The notes under the pieces are model-generated. The model did not search any database, had not been told where the DNA came from, and saw only the letters and a list, made by a program, of their open reading frames with translations. Shown piece by piece: positions 22,201-26,480 of a DNA stretch of 64,000 nt. Source of the DNA: Undaria pinnatifida (Eukaryota > Sar > Phaeophyceae > Laminariales > Alariaceae); the NCBI GenBank assembly GCA_012845835.1, contig JABAKD010000017.1:6441151-6505150 (forward strand), given 5' to 3'. The position numbers and the translations under genes are program-made. Each line of letters starts with the position of its first letter. Within the stretch, counting starts at the first letter, position 1.

Positions 22201-24097
22201 CTAACCCAAGGCCAACCAGCCCGCGCGAAAGAAGTAAGTTAGAACATTTGAAATACAAACGGCACCACAGGAAAACGTGTGCCTTGACCGAGTTTTTTGC
22301 TGACTTTACTTGGGTTGGGTGGGCCTTGGATTGTGGCGTTCGACGGTTTCAATACTATTCTTAATATATGCTTCTACCCAACTCCTGCGTAACCAAACTT
22401 GGTTGCATCGCACATACCCTGCTTGTAACCGTGAAGCAGACGGAAAACACCCTCAGCTCGCAGCGCTCTTGCGCCGCAAAATGTCACGTTGTGTCTACCA
22501 AATTTCATACCAACTCTTTCCCACTTATTTATGATAAGGCTACTGCCCCCCCCCCCCCAACCCCCCCCACCCCACCCCGGTCAGATACCTATTGTGCCAG
22601 AGCTACTGCTTACCTTGATGCAGATGTAGCATATCCTCAACGCGTAGCACTCTTGTGCCGAAAAGTGTCGTTTTGCCCCTCACCCACGTCGTACCAACTA
22701 TTTCACACTTCTTTCACTGCACAAACTGCCCCCCCCCCTTGTCCAGATTCCTGAACATTGTGTCGGAGGTACTGCTATGCTAACCTTGATGCAGATCGAA
22801 AAAACCCTCAATACGCCAAAAATCGCTTTGTATCCCTGAGGCAGATGGAAAGCACCCTAAATACGCATCATGTCACTTTGTGACGTAACATCTCATGCGG
22901 CGTCTTGGTAACACTCTTCTTGCACCGCAATATGCCACCTTGTACCGAAAAAAAGTTGAGGCAACTCGTTGTTACCTGTGTCTGCCTTTCTTATTGCCAC
23001 CGCTTCCCCCCCCCGTCCGGATACCTGTAAGCTGTGTCGGAGCCACTGCTAACCTTGACGCGGATGTAAAAAATACCCTCGATTCGTAGGGCGCTCTTGT
23101 GCCGCGAAATGTCACTTTGCGCCGCACGAATGTCGTACCAACCCTTACACACTTGTTTGTATTGTGCCTACGGCCACCCCCCCCCCCCCCCCCCCCCCAA
23201 CGCCAGGTACCTTGAAATTGTGTCAGAGCTACTGCTGACCGTGCGGCAGATGGAAAATACTCTGAACAAGCGAAGGGTCACGGCGCGGAGGGGGTCGCGC
23301 GCGGGAGCCACCGACCAAGGCCCTTCGGACAAGGATAAGATCATGATGCAGGCAAGAAGGAAAATTCTTGAAAAATGTATTTTGCGGCCGGTGGTGGTGG
23401 AGGGAGAGCGTCCGTCCCCTCGTACCTGCCCGCCTGCCTGCCTGCGTGCCTGTCTGCTTGCCTGTCTGCCTGCTTGCCTGCTTGCCTGCTTGCTTGCTTG
23501 CCTGCTTGCCTACCTATCTGCCTGCATGCCTGCCTGTATGATGGTATGTATGTCGTTATGCCTGTCTGCAAGTGATAGTTGAAAATTCTTGGTAATTTCT
23601 TATTGGAAACTTCGCTGTCGGTGGGGGTGGGAGCGTCTCTGTCCTCCGTGCCTATCATAGCTTGGTGTATGTCTGCTTGTAACCGATTGTTGAAACTTGG
23701 CGTGAATTTCGTAATATCTAGGAAATTTCGCTGGCGGTGTCTGTGGAAAGGGCGTGTGTCTGCCGGCCTGCCTTACCGTCTGCCTGTCTGAAACCGATGA
23801 TTGAAAATTGTTGGAGTATTCGCTGTTGGTGCCGCCCTCCTTTCGACGAGAACGTTTGGGGAGTTGTTGTTGTTGTTGCTGTTGTTGAAATACTCCCGGA
23901 ACGCATGCGACCGCCCTCCCCCGCCCCTCCTGCTCTCCATGGCCACCGAACAGCTTCGACTGGACGTGCGCGAGTTCGGAAAGGAGGCCAGCCGCCTTGG
24001 TGTCGACGTCTCTTGCTTTGCCCCCTACGAACAGCTGCTGGAGGTGGTTGAAGACCGCGGCGGGGATGTTGCCCCGGGCAGCGCAACCTCGCGCTGA
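1191..24097 (+). CDS. Conserved oligomeric Golgi complex subunit 2 (COG2), 15 exons, 5' incomplete
   Basis: COG2 belongs to lobe A of the COG tethering complex, which acts on the cytosolic face of Golgi membranes in retrograde vesicle traffic. The exons are 1191-1286, 2069-2175, 2943-3065, 3519-3684, 5677-5913, 6265-6629, 7260-7380, 8333-8520, 10022-10230, 14528-14696, 16420-16559, 17649-17880, 20914-21116, 23207-23351 and 23954-24097. Phases agree at every junction except for one base lost in exon 8. The product is about 881 residues, against about 740 in human; the excess is low-complexity sequence in exons 5, 6 and 8. Family signatures are ELFDLINRDYADF (residues 33-45), SRWNLPIYFQLR (about 526-537), WRCLMQCWDDE (about 584-594), ITATYRMTNKPAPQRPSPF (about 723-741) and LRLDVREFG (about 835-843). 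The N-terminal COG2 domain and the COG2_C domain are both covered. The N-terminal exon is not found, since an in-frame stop directly precedes exon 1. Confidence 0.93.
1287..1985 (+). repeat. Degenerate tandem repeats in COG2 intron 1, donor-derived
   Basis: The block following the donor (gggcgatgacgattggggtc) recurs in decayed form near 1349, 1440, 1620 and 1709. It alternates with a 'gcccgcgttcatataccctt' block near 1425, 1590, 1685, 1775 and 1935. The period is about 90-170 bp. The intron has grown by reiteration of sequence next to its 5' splice site. Confidence 0.6.
2069..2175 (+). CDS. COG2 exon 2
   Basis: It is bounded by GCCGTAG and AG|GTGTGA, with phase 0 in and phase 2 out. It encodes the most conserved COG2 motif, ELFDLINRDYADFILVSTKL, which in homologues pairs with COG3 and COG4 in the lobe A helical bundle. 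Confidence 0.93.
2500..2942 (+). repeat. Echoes of the exon 3 acceptor region in COG2 intron 2
   Basis: A unit made of a C-rich tract, 'caccgctc(c/t)aaa' and 'gttgctgta' occurs near 2530-2690 and 2770-2850, then at 2880-2960 where it is the real acceptor of exon 3. The first two are decayed copies of the branch and pyrimidine-tract region. Confidence 0.5.
2943..3065 (+). CDS. COG2 exon 3
   Basis: It follows ATTGCAAG and ends CTCAG before GTATGT, phase 2 at both ends. It encodes about 41 highly charged helical residues (MEAMKLEAKVEERRGVRERK), matching the COG2 coiled coil that precedes the 'CLR' turn. Confidence 0.85.
3310..3435 (+). repeat. Decayed copy of the COG2 exon 3 end and donor inside intron 3
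   Basis: The last 25 bases of exon 3 plus its donor (CCAGCGATGCCTCAGGTATG, ending 3070) are echoed about 275 bp downstream as CCAGCGATGCCTGAGGTGTG, followed by a similar T/G-rich intron start. The copy keeps a GT after AG and could act as a decoy donor. Confidence 0.7.
3519..3684 (+). CDS. COG2 exon 4
   Basis: It follows TTTGCTTTAG and ends GACGAG before GTTTGT, phase 2 in and phase 0 out. FMSTLETAEGVLGI matches the COG2 segment that reads 'VSKVEKLI' or 'RSVEKIEKIL' in other eukaryotes. An acidic stretch (LEDEMDDDV) follows. Confidence 0.87.
3825..4128 (+). mobile_element. tRNA-derived SINE, copy 1
   Basis: The head resembles a tRNA, with an A-box-like CGGTGGCGTATCAG and a B-box-like GAGGTCGAGCCCC. 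The body is shared with copies at 40.2 and 59.9 kb and a fragment at 51.8 kb (cgatgaaaaatcgacgagca; cacctgtgaccacggctt). The 3' end is A-rich. It lies in COG2 intron 4. Confidence 0.8.
4262..4520 (-). repeat. Dispersed repeat family R2, copy 1
   Basis: Near 4270-4335 and 4380-4515 it matches, in inverse orientation, blocks at 41.23-41.53 and 44.88-45.12 kb. Shared blocks include 'acattaactcgcat', 'ggaagaatacccaa', 'gctgaagcaa' and 'agactcgc(g/a)gctgaaacc'. The strand given is relative to the copies at 41 and 45 kb. No coding is seen. Confidence 0.65.
4728..4805 (+). repeat. Dispersed repeat family E, copy 2
   Basis: It contains 'gcgcagcttgccaagatgag', then 'gtcgactctaaatttgtcgaactcgc'. It is the best-matching partner of the copies at 29.35 and 38.72 kb, which are inverted relative to it. 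Confidence 0.6.
4948..5105. repeat. Dispersed repeat family D, copy 1 (GGGTC-rich)
   Basis: It contains repeated CGGGTCGGGTC and 'cgcgggtcgagtcgggtcgg' blocks with 'aggaggttttcagat'. The same arrangement occurs at 7.96-8.19 and 25.06-25.24 kb. Copies start or end near CTTTTCACGGGTC or its complement, so terminal inverted repeats are possible. Confidence 0.6.
5677..5913 (+). CDS. COG2 exon 5
   Basis: It follows TTTGTGCAG and ends TTGCAG before GTATGG, phase 0 at both ends, 79 codons. A Gly/Glu-rich insert (about residues 195-220 of the partial protein) is followed by the helical segment CALLERAAHYALMMNADLQ, typical of the COG2 midregion. Confidence 0.87.
6265..6629 (+). CDS. COG2 exon 6
   Basis: It follows TTTACGACAG and ends CCAG before GTGAGG, phase 0 in and phase 2 out. 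Helices VEAEITRRLRSEFASLL and RRQALLSCLRPFSALG surround a Gly/Val repeat built from GGGGTG units. The latter matches the 'YNCLRAYAAID' region of plant COG2. Confidence 0.87.
6790..7259 (+). repeat. Tandem echoes of the exon 7 acceptor in COG2 intron 6
   Basis: The real acceptor reads CTTGACAGGGCTATAATG at 7251-7268. Near-copies with the same 'cagggctat' core are at about 6902 and 7009, and a broken one (ccgggctatga) at about 7124. Each is preceded by a 'tttctctct...ctgcttcta' tract and followed by 'atgcgtctcgta'-like sequence. Spacing is 107, 115 and 132 bp. Confidence 0.7.
7260..7380 (+). CDS. COG2 exon 7
   Basis: It follows CCTTGACAG and ends AAAGAG before GTGTGC, phase 2 in and phase 0 out. 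It encodes RAIMQPFLDARFTQGALDGG and LGPLLDELIAYVKE, matching 'VVAPFIQKII...' and its following helix in COG2. The upstream intron contains decoy copies of this acceptor. Confidence 0.88.
7400..7560. repeat. Dispersed repeat family F, copy 1
   Basis: The blocks 'gaccctcgcttccctaca' and 'ccgggacggagct', then 'gttttcaccgaccaggca', recur at 42.42-42.50 kb and in part at 60.86-60.91 kb. No coding is seen. Confidence 0.5.
7960..8195. repeat. Dispersed repeat family D, copy 2
   Basis: It contains 'gacccgcgggctaggtgaga', 'ctcgcgggtcgagtcaggtcgg' split blocks and 'caggaggttttcagacatga', and ends with complementary ACCTGACCCGACGCGACC. The ends are partly self-complementary. Confidence 0.6.
8333..8520 (+). 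CDS. COG2 exon 8, with a frame break in poly-G
   Basis: It follows TTTTTTTCAG and ends CAGCAG before GTACCG. The first half reads VAGDAVEFAEEMFATPADL in phase 0. The last part (PVDLVCNGVWKPVQQ) matches the conserved 'DFLANAVWPEV' motif but is in another frame. The shift falls in the G run at 8431-8456. The exon is 188 bp, and one extra base makes every downstream phase fit. This is probably a homopolymer-length error or polymorphism. Confidence 0.85.
9015..10010 (+). repeat. Nine-copy tandem array with a palindromic core in COG2 intron 8
   Basis: A unit of about 85-115 bp containing the near-perfect palindrome CCCGCACTATCCCGGGATAG, then TGGGGTACTCTGTAGGACAG and ACACGCGATTTGAACCGCAC, repeats at about 9041, 9156, 9263, 9376, 9486, 9583, 9695, 9777 and 9887. 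The last copy ends just before the exon 9 acceptor. Confidence 0.88.
10022..10230 (+). CDS. COG2 exon 9
   Basis: It follows TTGGTGGCAG and ends TTAAG before GTGGGC, phase 0 in and phase 2 out. It encodes NYALCMAFLERLAG and EFKSRWNLPIYFQLR, the diagnostic 'KWNLPVYFQIRF' block of COG2. Confidence 0.93.
10564..10827 (-). pseudogene. Chromodomain at the truncated integrase end of the chromovirus
   Basis: The frame holds FVVKVTWEGPEEAESTWEPV, the aromatic and acidic core of a chromodomain, followed by a basic helix. This domain normally closes the integrase of chromoviruses and targets insertion to chromatin. Here the integrase core upstream of it is missing. Confidence 0.75.
11278..13293 (-). 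pseudogene. gag-pro remnant of the chromovirus
   Basis: One reading frame runs from 13293 to 11278, interrupted by three in-frame stops (near 12676-12678, 12082-12084 and about 11950). The N-terminal part is charged and capsid-like (FEDMREFLVAYSEYKGRL; EEEIMQGLKIFAG). The zinc knuckle is at about 12150. The aspartic protease shows D-S-G-S-S as the catalytic triad. After the protease the homologous frame continues in another phase (10992-11291, DVMAQLKASVL) and then stops. Confidence 0.8.
13300..14130. other. Intron 9 sequence without recognised content
   Basis: AT-rich sequence with short poly-T and a (TG)n run at about 13482. No gene, LTR or repeat-family member was recognised. Confidence 0.4.
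14131..14395 (+). mobile_element. MITE-A copy 1
   Basis: It starts at CTTCCTACGATAGAGGTA and ends at CCGTAGCATGTGT, with the internal MITE-A landmarks 'ggggctccttaacccaaaat', 'cgtcggaaataggc' and 'cctagg(a/c)catggg'. No coding capacity. It lies in COG2 intron 9. Confidence 0.75.
14528..14696 (+). CDS. COG2 exon 10
   Basis: It follows TTTTACCTAG and ends GATGAG before GTGAAG, phase 2 in and phase 0 out. It encodes REISTRLEAALSSAGGG and VFRETWRCLMQCWDDE, equivalent to 'FQEIAGALDSAL' and 'CLRSCWKEDV' in plant COG2. Confidence 0.92.
14840..15530 (+). repeat. Echoes of the exon 10 end and its donor in COG2 intron 10
   Basis: The junction block TGCCTCATGCAGTGCTGGGA / CGATGAG|GTGAAGTGTTTG recurs in decayed form near 14850, 14990, 15140, 15310 and 15470. 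One copy reads TGCCTTATGCAGTGCTGGGA with a GACGATGACATGAACTG follow-on. Each is followed by a 'tttctcgccgtcac'-like segment. The period is about 150-170 bp. Confidence 0.85.
15536..15870 (+). repeat. Echoes of the exon 11 start in COG2 intron 10
   Basis: The exon 11 acceptor and start (CATGCAGGTGTTTCTTCCGT, then GCCTGGCCCACCGCTTTTTG) are echoed at about 15538 (ACTGCAGGTTCGGTTCTTCC; TTGGCTCGTCGCTTGTTGAG), 15675 (GTGTTTTTGCCGTGGCTGGC; TCACGGCTTATTGAAGCTGT) and weakly at about 15803. A further faint copy is near 16200. They precede the genuine exon and are out of frame or lack good acceptors. Confidence 0.75.
15866..16165 (-). mobile_element. MITE-A remnant (copy 2) with a family G block
   Basis: It ends with CTATCGTAGCACGCGTCTC and holds two 'ggttaaggagccccgtcaat' blocks around an 85-bp family G unit (caactggaaacccgtgttc ... 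ttttggggctctagaagggtt). It is truncated and rearranged. Confidence 0.6.
16420..16559 (+). CDS. COG2 exon 11
   Basis: It follows ATCCATGCAG and ends ...GACAT before GTAAGC, phase 0 in and phase 2 out. VFLPCLAHRFLRLSLQ is the counterpart of 'VFLPLLVHRLWRLTLQ'-type COG2 sequence. DDIVPIAASLD continues into exon 12. Confidence 0.92.
16686..16896 (+). mobile_element. Small TIR element with internal tandem units in COG2 intron 11
   Basis: The ends TGTGTTCGGTACGGTACC and GGTACGGACCGTACCAAACACA are inverted repeats. Inside, a unit of about 57 bp (attgatgtcgtaccgaactt, accgaagtgtccggt) repeats about three times. The TIR begins like some hAT elements, but no target duplication was seen. It has no coding capacity. 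Confidence 0.6.
17027..17110 (+). repeat. Dispersed repeat family G copy
   Basis: The 'caactggaaacccgttgtgg', 'attacttggaattcgtatg' and 'ctcctaaacgggttaagg' blocks recur, direct or inverted, near 6.67, 16.01, 17.48-17.57, 27.53-27.62, 29.53-29.61, 49.15 and 49.75 kb. The element is about 90 bp. Confidence 0.6.
17484..17570 (-). repeat. Dispersed repeat family G copy (inverted)
   Basis: It reads 'aacccctttagagccccaaa' through 'ttttccagttgtagagagggg', the reverse complement of the unit at 17.03 kb. Together the two form a loose inverted pair within intron 11. Confidence 0.6.
17649..17880 (+). CDS. COG2 exon 12
   Basis: It follows GTACTTGAG and ends CTTCAG before GTGTGT, phase 2 in and phase 0 out. 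It encodes FLRALKTDFVAVAAGQI and an alanine-rich helical stretch ending QVAGQCKAILQ. The acceptor lacks a strong pyrimidine tract; it was chosen because it restores frame and homology. Confidence 0.82.
17938..18345 (+). repeat. Family C copy 2, split by a MITE-A insertion
   Basis: The family C head (CTCCGGCAGATGGGGAAAGT...) runs to about 17997. After an interruption the C body resumes at about 18252 (GTCGATTTAACTCAAGTGTA). The intervening sequence is MITE-A copy 3, so the C element predates that insertion. Confidence 0.7.
17998..18251 (-). mobile_element. MITE-A copy 3, nested in family C
   Basis: It runs from ACGCGTGCTGCGATAGAGG to CCTCTATTGTAGCACGAGTC, with internal 'cccatggtctaggtacacaa' and 'tcaaggagccccgtcattca'. 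The terminal 80 bases are nearly identical to the element at 49.46-49.71 kb, suggesting recent common origin. Confidence 0.8.
18360..18720 (+). repeat. Degenerate CCGTTA/CCGTTG hexamer array
   Basis: Imperfect 'ccgttaccgttgc' and 'gttacctccaccgttaccg' repeats fill the interval. Similar arrays are at 19.90-20.19 and 20.62-20.87 kb in the same intron. All three lie next to family C or MITE sequence. Confidence 0.75.
18897..19192 (+). mobile_element. MITE-B copy 1
   Basis: It is bounded by inverted GAGTCATCCCGC and GGGATGACTC, with 'gcagcagaagtttctgagct', 'cctcacccgaaacatgactt' and 'ccgatagttccacactggag'. Shared with copies at 21.8, 31.34 and 63.51 kb. No ORF. Confidence 0.75.
19194..19352 (+). 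repeat. Tandem duplication (about 90-bp unit)
   Basis: 'gttggctggaagccatttgg' followed by a 'gcactgat(g/a)a' end occurs twice, at 19203 and 19292. The two copies differ at a few positions. Confidence 0.7.
19444..19692 (+). mobile_element. MITE-A copy 4 (complete)
   Basis: Ends GACGTATGCTACGATAGAGG and CTCTATCGTAGCGCGCGTCC are inverted repeats. The interior has 'tgatggggctccttaacgca' and 'acctaggccatgggatgttt'. About 250 bp, no coding capacity. Confidence 0.82.
19730..19892 (-). mobile_element. MITE-A copy 5 (truncated)
   Basis: It starts at 'catgggctaggtacacaacg' and ends CCTCTATCGCAGCTTGCGTC, so it lacks one terminus. Confidence 0.65.
19900..20190 (+). repeat. CCGTTA/CCGTTG hexamer array, second block
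   Basis: It is made of degenerate 'ccgttaccgttcctgttacc' type units with insertions of 'accttcacc'. It runs directly into the poly-T that precedes family C copy 3. Confidence 0.75.
20198..20440 (+). repeat. Family C copy 3, near-identical to 38.9 kb
   Basis: From CTCCGGCGGATGGGGAAAAA to GACCCGGCCTGTCCCCTGA it matches the reverse complement of 38885-39122 with only a few differences over about 240 bp. This is the best-preserved pair of the family. No reading frame. Confidence 0.85.
20620..20870 (+). repeat. CCGTTA/CAGTTA hexamer array, third block
   Basis: It is made of 'ccgttacccttacggttaca' and 'cagttacagtcacagtttcc' degenerate hexamers just upstream of the exon 13 acceptor. Confidence 0.7.
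20914..21116 (+). CDS. COG2 exon 13
   Basis: It follows TTGTTTCAG and ends GCCAG before GTAGGA, phase 0 in and phase 2 out. ITATYRMTNKPAPQRPSPF is the strongest COG2_C signature; human and plant proteins have 'YRMTNKPPPTRHSPYV' type sequence here. Confidence 0.95.
21690..23110 (+). repeat. Serial decayed copies of the exon 14 start in COG2 intron 13
   Basis: The exon 14 block (GGTACCTTGAAATTGTGTCA; GAGCTACTGCTGACCGTGCG; GCAGATGGAAAATACTCTGA) is echoed near 21712, 22420 (partial), 22580, 22745, 22838 (partial) and 23018. Most copies follow a poly-C tract like the 26-C run before the true acceptor. All carry stops or frame breaks. Confidence 0.85.
21800..22053 (+). mobile_element. MITE-B copy 2
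   Basis: Ends GAGTCATCCCACGCTAGCAG and CTTACCGTGGGATGACTC are inverted repeats. The interior matches the other MITE-B copies (cacccgaaacatgactccga; aaccggtagttccacccttg). Confidence 0.8.
23207..23351 (+). CDS. COG2 exon 14, with a GC donor
   Basis: It follows a poly-C tract and CGCCAG, phase 2 in and phase 0 out. It encodes RYLEIVSELLLTVRQMENTL and SDKDKIMMQ. Homologues continue directly into 'LxLDV', encoded by the next exon, so the donor must be CAG|GCAAGA, a GC-AG intron. Confidence 0.9.
23420..23578 (+). repeat. (CCTG/CTTG)n microsatellite in COG2 intron 14
   Basis: Tetranucleotide units 'cctgcctgcctgcgtgcctg' run for about 150 bp with single-base variants, inside the GC-AG intron. Confidence 0.9.
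23954..24097 (+). CDS. COG2 exon 15, terminal
   Basis: It follows CACCGAACAG, phase 0. It encodes LRLDVREFGKEASRLGVDV, FAPYEQLLEVVED and a short tail, ending in TGA at 24095-24097. It matches the 'LFLDVQEYGRNLAALGVDA' ending of COG2. Confidence 0.93.
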   Translation, partial: LRLDVREFGKEASRLGVDVSCFAPYEQLLEVVEDRGGDVAPGSATSR

Positions 24098-24593
24098 TTT
24101 CCTGGCACGACTTATCAACCAGGAATGACAGTTAGCCCAGGAAGAATTCGCCCACTTTTTTTGGAACAAGCTGCTTGAAAGTTAGCATGAAAAAAAAAGC
24201 AAGATCCTACCGATACCTACATGATTCAGCTTGTGGATTTACCTGCCTGTAATTACCTATAAACCGGGGGTGCGCTTGCAACAGCGATTTGTATTTTTCA
24301 GCTGTACGAAACTTCAGGAGTGTTTCGAATTTATGTGTCTGGCACGATTGTCGCCCAGTGATGGAAGTTAACCCCGTTGTGACCTCATCCACGTTTCGGC
24401 GGCGCACAGTACGTGGAAACACAGTAGTGTAGAATATTTATTTTACATTTCTATGTGGATAGCTGGTCCTATCCCCTAGATCGTACACCTCACCATCACT
24501 ATACAAGTAATCCTTCAAGACCATCCTGTATCCACGGCGGTGGCACTGTCGTTGCTGACCCCCGAGATTGTGACGACGCCAAATCCGGTGGCT

Positions 24594-24745
24594 CCTGCTA
24601 CGATAGAGGTATTAACAGCACGTTTTGGCGAAACATATTTGTGAATTTCGGGACTCCTTAACCCGATATCGCAGGAACGTCGTTGTTTTGTTGCGTGTTT
24701 TTTTCGTTTTATGCCTAGGACATGACGTTATTCATCGGGGAGCAC
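24594..24745 (+). mobile_element. MITE-A copy 6 (3'-truncated)
   Basis: It starts GCTCCTGCTACGATAGAGG and runs to 'atgacgttattcatcgggga', lacking the second terminus. It lies 0.5 kb downstream of the COG2 stop and may be within its 3' UTR. Confidence 0.65.
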
Positions 24746-25064
24746 CCCCCCCCCATCCCTTCCCCCCCAAAAAAAATAAATACCTGGTATATATAGCTAC
24801 TCAAGTGAAGAGCATCAGAAATTATAGTGACGATCCTCAACCGCATCGTGCTTCTGACCTGAACAAAGAGGTATGCCTGTTGCAGGTCTACTGTCCCACA
24901 TCTAGCAGGTGAACGGCGGCGGACCAGAGTAGTCTACCGGTACTTGTGTTTTTCTTTTTTGTATTTTGGAGTCACCCATCGGTAACTATACGACTAAGTA
25001 CCAGGAGTGCGCTTGAGCTATCGACTTTAATGTTTTCAACACTCCTGGGGCTTCCGTGCGCCCG

Positions 25065-25243
25065 GAACCGACGCGCGGATCCGGTCAGGTTGTTTTCCTA
25101 ATCTCGCGGGTTTAGTGGGGTCGAGGTAGGACGTTCGAACTCTCACGGGTCACGGCGAAATGTTTTCAAAGATTACGGATCGGGCCGGGTATCCCCTACC
25201 CGACCCGACCCTCAAGAAGTTACCAGATCCGTGAAAAGCCGTG
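25065..25243. repeat. Dispersed repeat family D, copy 3
   Basis: It contains 'tctcgcgggtttagtggggt', 'ggatcgggccgggtatcccc' and a 'acccgacccgaccctcaaga' arm, ending ATCCGTGAAAAG, the complement of the CTTTTCAC found at the start of copy 1. Confidence 0.6.
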
Positions 25244-25440
25244 CAATCTTCAGGGATGCCTCTCATACAGATGTCCGGCACCGCGTTATCACCAGCCAGG
25301 GATGACCGTCTTGCCGTGGACGTCTCTACTTTGGGCACCCCGTACGAGCAGGTGCTGCAGGTGGTTGAATACCACGCCGGGGACGCTGCCTCCGTCGGCG
25401 CGTCCTCGCGCTCATTTCTTAGGTTGGTTTAGCCGCTTAT
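25244..25440 (+). pseudogene. Decayed duplicate of COG2 terminal exon
   Basis: About 1.3 kb downstream of the COG2 stop, this segment resembles exon 15. The frame reads LAVDVSTLGTPYEQVLQVVE, then AGDAASVGASSRS, against LGVDVSCFAPYEQLLEVVED and GDVAPGSATSR in the real exon. The homology continues into sequence after the stop (TCGCGCTCATTTCTT against TCGCGCTGATTTCCT), where the stop codon itself is lost. It may lie in the COG2 3' UTR or be unexpressed. Confidence 0.8.
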
Positions 25441-25864
25441 ACAAGATGCCTCTTCGCCAACCAGATTGCGAGTATCAACAGCCACCTACCGAAGGAAGAT
25501 TCACTATCCGCCTTCAGAGAAAACTGTTGTTTTTGGCAAACTAAACTCCTTATTTTTTGTGCCAGAACGCCTCCGTATAGTCTAAATGCCCATGTTTTTT
25601 TCTGAAGGTTGGACTTTGGGGCGGTGGGGGGGGGGTGGACTTGGATAAAAATGACCACTACTGCAAGTAGCTTCACGTTGACGGCCGATGTGTGCCTTTT
25701 TCGTAAAAATAAAAACAGGTTAACCACTCGCACTATTAATAGTGGCCCCAATCCGGTGAACACACAGCCCGCAAAAAGTATATATTCCCATGTTTTCGGG
25801 CCGGAGTACACGCAGTATTCCTGCCAATGCCCACCCATATTCCTGTAGTCAGATTACCAACGAT

Positions 25865-26094
25865 ATTCACGATAGAGAGCTCTTTACCTCACCCCCTATA
25901 AAACACATTTGGATAAAACTAAAAAGTCTCCCCGATGAATAAACCCTTCCCATGGCCTAGGTATGAAACGAAACACTAAGTTGGAAAATAAAACAAAAAT
26001 GAAAAACTCGGATTGCTTTTGGAGCCCCGCCGTTTAGAAAATGTTTCAAAACCAAAATTGGCGACCTTTATCGAAACGCGCATCAGACGCGGGT
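25865..26094 (-). mobile_element. MITE-A copy 7
   Basis: It runs from ATTCACGATAGAGAGCTC to TTATCGAAACGCGCATCAG, with 'cccatggcctaggtatgaaa' and 'ttggagccccgccgtttaga' inside. The termini are more decayed than in copy 4. Confidence 0.65.
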
Positions 26095-26224
26095 ACAAGC
26101 CGCCGAAACAAGAAGTCCTAGAAGGTTTAAAGCGGTTCCCCGAATGACCCGGGCCGTGGTGGGGGGTGCACCCCCAATTTCACGGCCTGGTGCAGGCAAC
26201 TGCCGTGAACGACTATGTAGGTGC

Positions 26225-26480
26225 GCATGCTACGATAGAGGTAGCACTTTTCGTGTGTAATGGTTTCTAAGTGAAGGGGCTCTTTTAACCCAAAATCGTC
26301 GGAAATACGCCATTTCTCGCATGCATGAGTTTCGTTGTACGCCTAGGCCATGGAATTGTTTATCCGGTGACAGCTTTTTGTTTTCTCCAGATCGTGTTTT
26401 TTTTCACAGGTCTTGAGCTCCCAAAAAAATGGAGGAACCTCAGAAGAACAAGTGCTGCACCTCTACCGTGGCACGCGTCC
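26225..26480 (+). mobile_element. MITE-A copy 8
   Basis: Ends GCGCATGCTACGATAGAGG and CTCTACCGTGGCACGCGTCC, with 'gtacgcctaggccatggaat' inside. Complete length about 255 bp. Confidence 0.8.
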
